A DNA stretch of 64,000 bases, from assembly GCA_013339895.1 (NCBI GenBank), contig JABACO010000016.1, forward strand, positions 2,375,767 to 2,439,766, given 5' to 3'. Each line of letters opens with the position of its first letter. Within the stretch, counting starts at the first letter, position 1. Position numbers and translations under genes: made by a program. Below are positions 12,068 through 22,400 of the stretch, piece after piece. Source of the DNA: Ephydatia muelleri. Its lineage: Eukaryota; Porifera; Demospongiae; Spongillida; Spongillidae. The notes beneath the pieces are model-generated. The model did not search any database. It saw nothing but the letters and a program-made list of their open reading frames with translations, and had not been told where the DNA came from.

Positions 12068-12310
12068 TCAGAGGTGATGAAAGTAATACAACTGTACTTG
12101 ACTCTGCCTATTACCACAGCGAGCGCTGAAAGGTCATCATTGTCTGCTCTGTGAAGAGTCAAAACCTACTTGAGGTCCAGTATGACACTGGAATGGCTTA
12201 ATAATGTAACGCTGCTTCATTGTCATAAAAATACAGCGCCATAATTAAAGACTTTGTATCAGCAAATGATGAAAGGAAGAAGTATTTTGGGAGTTGCTAA
12301 TTTGTTTAAA
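12068..12310 (+). pseudogene. hAT-family transposase C-terminal (dimerisation) remnant
   Basis: Translation from 12071 gives a hAT C-terminal pattern: LPITTASAERSSLSAL, then a stop in place of the usual Arg, then RVKTYLRSSM and EWLNNVTLLHCHKN. This matches the ERSFSALRRIKTYLRSTM block typical of ZMYM/hAT-type transposases. Further stops follow and no TIRs were found. It differs in sequence from the hAT at 37.6 kb, so it comes from another subfamily. Confidence 0.7.
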
Positions 12311-12435
12311 TCTCTGTATTGTTTCTACATCTCATGGCATTAAAGTCTTGGCACATTAAATGACTACGCCCACTATTAAGAACGTACCCTTCGCTTTTTA
12401 ATACCTTCCTACACCTCTGCTGACAGTCACAAGGC

Positions 12436-12650
12436 ACACACACACACACACCACACACCACACACCACACACACACACGGCGAACTGATATGCTGCGCGC
12501 GTGGTCTTCTGAGTGAGTGTGCGAACGCGGGAACTTTGAACGAAATGTGTGTGCGTCAGTGTGTGAATGTAATGCATGGATATTATATCGCTACCTCGCA
12601 CTTCACGAAGGCCTCCCTATACGCAAAGGCTGAGCACGGCACAGGCCGAG

Positions 12651-12702
<52 letters not shown>

Positions 12703-13410
12703 TACACATACATACATAATAGTAACGTTAATTAACACCTGGGTTCGCACATTTACACTGCACTTCACTCTAACCTTGCGCGACCGTTCCAGGTAGATTG
12801 GACTCAGAGCTGATCGGATGTACCATATTGACGCTCCGGGAAGCAAGGCAACCCATCTTCTCTGCATAGTCGCTCGGACAACGTACGATACTGATCTTAT
12901 CTGCAACCTGCACGGATGCGTGTTACTATAACAGGTATAATAGCGCACAACATCTCTTGCCTTTGTCAATACCCGCAGCGATCGTACAGGCGTTCCTTCA
13001 GCTTGAATTCCTTCGTGCCATACCGTGTGCCAGGGTCTCGGTACGGATCCGGAATGCAAAATCCAACATATTTATGCAGCCTATACTACAAATCATTACT
13101 TGCACGACTTAGCGATGTTTTTGCAGTGACGTTCATGTGTGTGCAGTTGTTGAGTTACAACGTGACATTGCAGAGCAGATTGCATTGCTGAAAATATCAT
13201 AAACATAAAAACGAATATGCAAATATCAGCAAGTGCATTTAATTTTATTCTTCAGAAACATCGCTTTGCATTGGGCTGGGATAGCCGAGTAAGAAAAGAC
13301 GTGCCCTGGGCGGTAGCACAATTCTCACGTGTTGCCGCAGTGCCTTCGTTCGGACAAGGTCTGGACACGAGGCTTAGACAGTAGTTACTCCACGTGACCA
13401 ATATAGTATA
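12436..13410. other. Upstream flank of MRPS18B
   Basis: CA repeats at 12436-12476 and 12655-12697. A 37-codon plus-strand ORF (12818-12931) and an overlapping minus ORF (12583-13059) have no recognised similarity. The MRPS18B promoter should lie near 13250-13410; no clear TATA box is seen. Confidence 0.4.
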
Positions 13411-16400
13411 ATGTGGAGACAAATACTCACTAGGCCGCTGCAGGCGGGAGCACTACTCCATCACAGACTTCAAGCAGAATGGTGGGCGGTTGCAGCGTGC
13501 GTCGGAACCGTTAGACGGATAGGAACGGGATTCCGCCAAACCACGGGAACGCTGTCCGGGGTCAGCGGCGTGAGGGGTCTACCACCAGGGTTCGGCAAAG
13601 GTAAGCCTGACACCTTTTCTAATTAAGGTGCGTTCACTTAATAGCGCGTGTACATGTACTACCCGCGCGTCTCGTTTCCAGGCCATTGGACTGGGAACGA
13701 GATCCTAGTTTGACATGATGGAAATACCACGCATACATATCATAGTGCTATAGATGTATAAATGTGTGTATGAAAGAATGAAGTTCATACACTTCAATGA
13801 AAGCGTTACATTTCTATCCCTTGTAAATATTATATGTGTTAGGTCCCTATTTGTAGTAACAATCCCAAATGACAATGACACTATTTCAATTTACACATCC
13901 AGTTATAGAAGGTGTTCTCATGCATCTCAGAACTGTTTTATTTATTTTGGCTTCAGTCACAATGACATGCGATTATAACAGGGGAAAAGTAGCGTCAGCT
14001 GCTGTGGGTCTTTGGCTCTCTAGGTCTGTACTCATGGAACTAGATTATGGCTCCCTGGGGTTGAACAAGGTGGACAGCTGAAAGATTGAGGTAGTGGTTG
14101 GGTAAGAGACAGGTTGTTTTTTTTAGGACAATGGAATCGGAAAGGGGGTGAAAAGTTGGCTTCGCTAGGGTGCCTTTGGCCCAGCCTAATGCCAAAAGTG
14201 GCCTTCAGTCTTGCCCTATGTACTCCCTAATCTCAGCTTACCTCAACCATCCTATCATATACACTATTGAGAACGTGTTTAATATCAACATGTAGTCTTG
14301 AGTACTGGTCATTGCTCATGTGGGCTGGTCATTGCTCTTGTGTCTGGTACATGTAGTGCATCACTCCAGAGCTAAGCCACTCATGTGGGCTGGTCATTGC
14401 TCTTGTGTCTGGTACATGTAGTGCATCACTCCAGAGCTAAGCCACTCATGTGGGCTGGTCATTGCTCTTGTGTCTGGTACATGTAGTGCACCACTCCAGA
14501 GCTAAGCCACTCATGTGGGCTGGTCATTGCTCTTGTGTCTGGTACATGTAGTGCATCACTCCAGAGCTAAGCCACTCATGTGGGCTGGTCATTGCTCTTG
14601 TGTCTGGTACATGTAGTGCACCACTCCAGAGCTAAGCCACTCATGTGGGCTGGTCATTGCTCTTGTGTCTGGTACATGTAGTGCACCACTCCAGAGCTAA
14701 GCCAGGGTTAAGTTCTGCTGGCTTGGAACAGTATTCAGTGTAGTGGTAAAATAACTAGCACCAAACAAAGTCCCAGATAAATGCAATGTAACAGTAATTA
14801 CCCCAATGTATTATTTTAAAAGATAAAATTTATTTGGTTATTGTACTAAAATATTCAAACCATTGATTGAAGATCTAATGACTAATCTTTAAAATTGCAT
14901 ATTGTCAAGCATTAATTACACTGCTTAAATAATGCATCTTGAGCCAATGAGGTCAGAATCACAATTTTGTTTCCAGTAGTGGATTCTAATTTGTTTAGTT
15001 CATTCAAGTTGTCACATTAATTGTATTATGCCGGAATTTCTTTTCTGGTAACTTCTATGGTAAAAAAAAAAAAATCAATTTTGCTACTTGTGATGTCTTT
15101 TTAATAACTGGTTGACATCTTGCTCCATCCCTTTTGTACATGTTTAAAGTTATAAAATCACTCCACTGGCCATATCATGGTCTGATAGGTACCAGGGGTA
15201 AAAGGTATCATGGCCATATCATGGTCAGATAGGTATGAGGGGTAAAAGGTATCATGGTCAGATGGGTACCAGGGGTAAAAGGTATCATGGTCAGATGGGT
15301 ACCAGGGGTAAAAGGTATCATGGTCAGATGGGTACCAGGGGTAAAAGGTATCATGGCCATATCATGGTCAGATGGGTACCAGGGGTAAAAGGTATCATGG
15401 CCATATCATAGCAACACTTAGTGTCGCAGGCGGTGAAACAACGTCCAGGCTCCACCTCTTTTGTATAAAATATAATGTGATTATCGGTTGTTAAAATGGA
15501 TGATCAAGAAGCTCTGTTTCACACAAACAACAGTGTATTTGTTAGTTCTAGATACTGGAAAAGAAGCGTTCGTGAAGTACAGGACTACAACATCAAGTGT
15601 GGGCAAAGCTTTCATGCAAGCCAAACGACGGAGAAGCTTAGATTGTATGCATACAATGCGATTGTTGCAATTTGGCATAAAACTACTATCAGTGTGGGAG
15701 TTTTGAAACGTTTTACATGTACAAAAGGATGGGGCAAGATGTGTGCACAAGACAGAAGAGAATATATAGTTCTGGAATTAATCAACATAAATGACACTGA
15801 GTTCATATGGGTTGGTACTTGAATATCAAATTGCGCACCATCTTATGCTGTTCTGTAAGTATGTGTTCATAGATTTGTGCAATTCAAACTGTCATTGCAA
15901 CAAAACTTAATGAATGTACACATGCTTCATCTGTTGGTGTGATTATATGGTTGAAGGCAGTATGATTGGAATTCATGATTATGTGATTGTGGTGTGTTTG
16001 TGTAGAAGCTGAACATAAACCTTTGCTGTGGGAGGACTACAGGCGGAAATTCAAGGGGGCCGTTCCACCTGCTGTGAGTTGTATTACTCCCATTTGCTGA
16101 TTGGCTGGGTATCTATTTTTATCTCTTATTGTGTGCAGAAAACAAGAATAAGATGTCGTGTGAGTTGTTGAGTATTATTGCAGGAGTAATGTAATATCAA
16201 ACCCCTTCATTTTAGCGAGGGATCGAAAGATTGTGTTCCAATGCCTGCCCCATTTGTCGCAGTAACATCCAGATTGACTTCAAGGTAGACAAGGTTGCTG
16301 CTCATTGGCTGACTTAACATTGAGCTTTATTCTGTCCTTTCTCATTCATGTTTTGCCCTCTGGGTCACATTTGCCTGTGCACGTCTCTACCTCCCCACTG

Positions 16401-19400
16401 CGCCTGACCATCCTTACCCCTCCCCTAACACACCTTAACCCTCCCTCACACACCTTACCCCTCCCTCACACACCTTACCCCTCCCTCACACATCTTACCC
16501 CTCCCTCACACACCTTACCCCTTCCCTCACACACCACACCTTAACCCTCCCTCACACACCTTAACCCTTCCCTCACACACCACACCTTACCCCTCCCCTC
16601 ACACACCACACCTTACCACTCACACCTGACCCCTCCACTCACACATCTTACTCCTCCCCTCACACACCACACCTTACCACTCACACCTGACCCCTCCACT
16701 CACACACCTTACCCCTCCCCTCACACACCACACCTTACCACTCACACCTGACCCCTCCACTCACACACCTTACTCCTCCCCTCACACACCACACCTTACC
16801 ACTCACACCTAACCCCTCCACACACCTGACCCTTCCCTCACACACCTGGCCCCTCCCATCGTTGCCAGAACAAAGAGCTTCTAGAGCAGTTCCTCTGTCC
16901 ATTCACTGGCCAGATCCTTCCAGCGTCGACCACAGGTACTAAGTGATGGTGGTGGTGGTGGTGGTGGGGGGGGGGGTAGCTGAGTACACTTTTTACAACA
17001 TATGCCATAGCTTCTCATTTACCAACTATATACTGGTTTCTGTGCATTGCTAGTTCATGTCCCACATTTTGCTTAAGTTGTCACTCTGTTCTATTGAATC
17101 AAAGCGAGGCCGTGTTTTCTCTCTCTAACCACAATCACCTAAATTAACCACTGCTGTGCCGTGGTTACATATCAGTAATATTTATTTTGGGCCTGCTCGG
17201 GCCTGCTAAACTTTATTATGTGTAGAGGAGGCAGACACATATCTTCTCTGAGAGAATCCTTTTTGAGAAAGATTTTGTAATACAAACTGTGCCCAGTGAT
17301 GTACGCAGCTGTGAACTCTGATCCTATTCCATTTGGTCTGATGACGGCGAGGGCGTGATAGCTGCACTCTAAATGAAAGCAATTAAATTTGCCCCAGTTC
17401 CATCAATTGAACCGGCTATGTATGCTCTCTCTCTCCAATGTCCACTGGATAACATTTGCACGTTGCAATGTATTGCCATACCCACTAATAAAAGTATGTG
17501 CTGTACGTAATTTGTATTGCACAAAACATAACTTATGTAACTCAACTCGTGTATGCTACTGTATATTTCTAATAACCAGTGTTATGTTATTAATTTCTGA
17601 GTGAGATTTCCGTTTTGTCAGTTCATTATTTGTCTCATCCGACATTATGGTGTAAAGCGCCACAAGATTAACAAATATACATAATCAAATGGGAATACAA
17701 AGGGGTTGGTTGGGCTATGGAGGCTGCATAGAATGGGTCCCATTGGTTGGGCTATGGAGGCTGCATAGAATGGGTCCCATTGGTTGGGCTATGGAGGCTG
17801 CATAGAATGGGTCCCATTGGTTGGGCTATGGAGGCTGCATAGAATGGGTCCCATTGGTTGGGCTATGGAGGCTGCATAGAATGGGTCCCATTGGTTGGGC
17901 TATGGAGGCTGCATAGAATGGGTCCCATTGGTTGGGCTATGGAGGCTGCATAGAATGGGTCCCATTGGTTGGGCTATGGAGGCTGCATAGAATGGGTCCC
18001 ATTGGTTGGGCTATGGAGGCTGCATAGAATGGGTCCCATTGGTTGGGCTATGGAGGCTGCATAGAATGGGTCCCATTGGTTGGGCTATGGAGGCTGCATA
18101 GAATGGGTCCCATTGGTTGGGCTATGGAGGCTGCATAGAATGGGTCCCATTGGTTGGGCTATGGAGGCTGCATAGAATGGGTCCCATTGGTTGGGCTATG
18201 GAGGCTGCATAGAATGGGTCCCATTGGTTGGGCTATGGAGGCTGCATAGAATGGGTCCCATTGGTTGGGCTATGGAGGCTGCATAGAATGGGTCCCATTG
18301 GTTGGGCTATGGAGGCTGCATAGAATGGGTCCCATTGGTTGGGCTATGGAGGCTGCATAGAATGGGTCCCATTGGTTGGGCTATGGAGGCTGCATAGAAT
18401 GGGTCCCATTGGTTGGGCTATGGAGGCTGCATAGAATGGGTCCCATTGGTTGGGCTATGGAGGCTGCATAGAATGGGTCCCATTGGTTGGGCTATGGAGG
18501 CTGCTGCACAAGATGAATGTTTTCTTGACATGCAAATTGATTGTACACATAATGGTGGATGGCTGGATACAAATTGGTTATACAGAATGTTGATGGCTGG
18601 ATACATACACACAAATGTTGACTGGTGGATGGAGTGCAAGATGATTGGCTTTGTCTGCATAATTATTGTGCAGCTCTCTCTTCACCTCCTCCAGCTAAGG
18701 CAGGGAATGGCATGCAGTTTGGACCATCCAGCGTCAATGCCTGAGAAAGTTCCTTGTCTCATTTTACAGTACAAAAGCCTACACATGCACACACATACCA
18801 TCTGAGGCTCCTGAGAATAGGAAAATGTCTCAACATGAATGAGCCAGGATTGTCTTCTTGAGGAGTTCAACACTAACTCCTGAGGGTAGCAACTGAGGAA
18901 AGGGTTAAATCACACTTGTAATGGAGTTCAGATACTGGCGTGCAGGCCAATTATATAGTTAAACAGCTAGCATACAAAGTGCACTGTAATCAAAGATTCT
19001 CTCACACACAAAGCAAATTATTAAAATAATTAGTTGAATAAGGTATGTATTCCATGGTGCACTCTTATTAAGGCACGCCAATTCAGAGAAGTACGTTAAA
19101 CGTGTACAAATATTCGCTACTATAAACTAGCGTGATACCAGGATGTCAAAACATGTTGACCGAATTGTTTGTGTGTGTGTGTGTGCTTGCCTACGCGGTA
19201 CGCAATATTCACAACATTGCACGCCCTGTTTGGTGAAGCAGTGAAATGTGTAAGCTACGTGCAATGTCAGCCACCCCTTTAAATGTCACATCACGCCCCT
19301 CTGTAGTAGCATACAATAAACATAGACCATACGTGGGAGAGGCTTCTTGCGTAGGAGACCTCGTGTAGGCCATCATCGAATTAACCCCCGTGAATTATTA

Positions 19401-22400
19401 AGTAGTTCTGTATAGTGCAATGCAAAGAACATTGTGCCTGGTTTGGGGCACTTTCCCCTGAGAATTGGCCATCCCCAAGGGTTGTTTTATCCTTACTTCA
19501 TTTAATGTAAGCATCTGGTCCTTATAAGATATTGTTTGTCAGTATTAGTCGTACGTAGGTACAGTATATTTGTTGTCAGTTAAAGGATGGTTTGTAGTGC
19601 AATAGAGTTCACACAGTATTGCCCTTTTAGTACTGCTCCCTTAGTACTGCTCCCTTAGTACTGCTCCCTTAGTACTGCAGTACTGCTCCCTTAGTACTGC
19701 TCCCTTAGTACTGCTCCCTTAGTCCCTTAGTACTGCTCCCTTAGTACTGCTCCCTTAGTACTGCAGTACTGCTCCCTTAGTCCCTTAGTACTGCTCCCTT
19801 AGTACTGCTCCCTTAGTACTGCTCCCTTAGTACTGCTCCCTTAGTACTGCTCTCTTAGTACTGCAGTACTGCTCCCTTAGTACTGCTCCCTTAGTACTGC
19901 TCCCTTAGTACTGCAGTACTGCTCCCTTAGTACTGCTCCCTTAGTACTGCAGTACTGCTCCCTTAGTACTGCTCCCTTAGTACTGCTCCCTTAGTACTGC
20001 TCCCTTAGTACTGCTCCCTTAGTATGCTCCTTAGTACTGCTCCATTAGTACTGCTCCCTTAGTACTGCTCCCTTAGTACTGCTCCCTTAGTACTGCTCCC
20101 TTAGTACTGCTCCCTAGTACTGCTCCATTAGTACTGCTCCCTTAGTACTGCTCCCTTAGTACTGCTCCCTTAGTACTGCTCCCTTAGTACTGCTCCCTTA
20201 GTACTGCTCCCTTAGTACTGCTCCCTTAGTACTGCTCCCTTAGTACTGCTCCCTTAGTACTGCTCCCTTAGTACTGCTCCCTTAGTACTGCAGTACTGCT
20301 CCCTTAGTACTGCTCCTTAGTACTGCTCCCTTAGTACTGCAGTACTGCTCCTTAGTACTGCTCCCTTAGTCCCTTAGTACTGCTCCTTTAGTATGCTCCC
20401 TTAGTACTGCTCCCTTAGTACTGCTCCCTTAGTACTGCTCCCTTAGTCCCTTAGTACTGCTCCCTTAGTACTGCTCCCTTAGTACTGCTCCCTTAGTCCC
20501 TTAGTACTGCTCCCTTAGTACTGCTCCCTTAGTACTGCTCCCTTAGTACTGCTCCCTTAGTACTGCTCCCTTAGTACTGCTCCCTTAGTACTGCTCCCTT
20601 AGTACTGCTCCCTTAGTACTGCTCCCTTAGTACTGCTCCCTTAGTACTGCTCCCTTAGTACTGCTCCCTTAGTACTGCTCCCTTAGTACTGCTCCCTTAG
20701 TACTGCTCCCTTAGTACTGCTCCCTTAGTACTGCTCCCTTAGTCCCTTAGTACTGCTCCCTTAGTACTGCTCCCTTAGTACTGCTCCCTTAGTCCCTTAG
20801 TACTGCTCCCTTAGTACTGCTCCCTTAGTACTGCTCCCTTAGTACTGCTCCCTAGTACTGCTCCTGCTCCCTTAGTACTGCTCCCTTAGTACTGCTCCCT
20901 TAGTACTGCTCCCTTAGTACTGCTCCCTTAGTACTGCTCCCTTAGTACTGCTCCCTTAGTACTGCTCCCTTAGTACTGCTCCCTTAGTACTGCTCCCTTA
21001 GTACTGCTCCCTTAGTACTTGCTCCCGTACTGCTCCATTAGTACTGCTCCCTTAGTACTGCTCCCTTAGTACTGCTCCCTTAGTACTGCTCCCTTAGTAC
21101 TGCTCCCTTAGTACTGCTCCCTAAGTACTGCTCCATTAGTACTGCTCCCTTAGTACTGCTCCCTTAGTACTGCTCCCTTAGTACTGCTCCCTTAGTACTG
21201 CTCCCTTAGTACTGCTCCCTTAGTACTGCTCCCTTAGTACTGCAGTACTGCTCCCTTAGTACTGCTCCCTTAGTACTGCTCCCTTAGTACTGCAGTACTG
21301 CTCCCTTAGTACTGCTCCCTTAGTCCCTTAGTACTGCTCCTTTAGTATTGCTCCCTTAGTACTGCTCCCTTAGTACTGCTCCCTTAGTACTGCTCCCTTC
21401 CCTGTCTTAGTACTGCTCCCTTAGACTGCTCCCTTAGTACTGCTCCCTTAGTCCCTTAGTACTGCTCCCTTAGTACTGCTCCCTTAGTACTGCTCCCTTA
21501 GTACTGCTCCCTTAGTACTGCTCCCTTAGTACTGCTCCCTTAGTACTGCTCCCTTAGTACTGCTCCCTTAGTACTGCCCTTAGTACTGCTCCCTTAGTAC
21601 TGCTCCCTTAGTACTGCTCCCTTAGTACTGCTCCCTTAGTACTGCTCCCTTAGTACTGCTCCTTTAGTACTGCTCCCTTAGTACTGCTCCCTTAGTACTG
21701 CTCCCTTAGTACTGCTCCCTTAGTCCCTTAGTACTGCTCCCTTAGTACTGCTCCCTTAGTACTGCTCCCTTAGTACTGCTCCCTTAGTACTGCTCCCTTA
21801 GTACTGCTCCCTTAGTACTGCTCCCTTAGTACTGCTCCCTTAGTACTGCTCCCTTAGTACTGCTCCCTTAGTACTGCTCCATTAGTACTGCTCCCTTAGT
21901 ACTGCTCCCTTAGTACTGCAGTGTATCCTGTGGATGGGTGCTATAGTAGGTGAGAGTCTTACAGTAATTGGACCACTAAAAAATACCCCTGTTGTTTGTC
22001 AGCAATGAATCTATGAACATTTGTTGGGTTTTGTTGTCTTCCTTTAGGTGTAAGCCAATGCATGTGTGCTACTTTAGATAGTGGTTTGAATGATGTTGAC
22101 ATGATAACACAGATGGGTGTATTTAATAGTATTCATTGCACCAAAGTTTAAGGAGTGTCTGTTGCATGCACATCAGGGGAACATATGTTCATGTGGTATT
22201 TTTGATACATCTGAACATGGGGTGATGTTCCACAAAAAGTGGCTTGCAAAAAGCTGTACATTTTGGTATGGATGTTGCTCTAGCACTTAAAAGCATGTGG
22301 CCGTCAAAAAAAGTAGGTAAAGCAGGTAGCCCGTGTAAGCCTCTGCTTTTTAGCACGGATTCCACACCATCCATGGGATACCACACCATCCATGGGATAC

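Noticed and set aside
14314-14705. CRISPR-like repeat-spacer structure
   Set aside because: The whole 65-bp unit repeats, including the would-be spacer.
17704-18505. CRISPR array (37-bp repeats)
   Set aside because: Units are contiguous with no spacers and the DNA is eukaryotic; it is a satellite.
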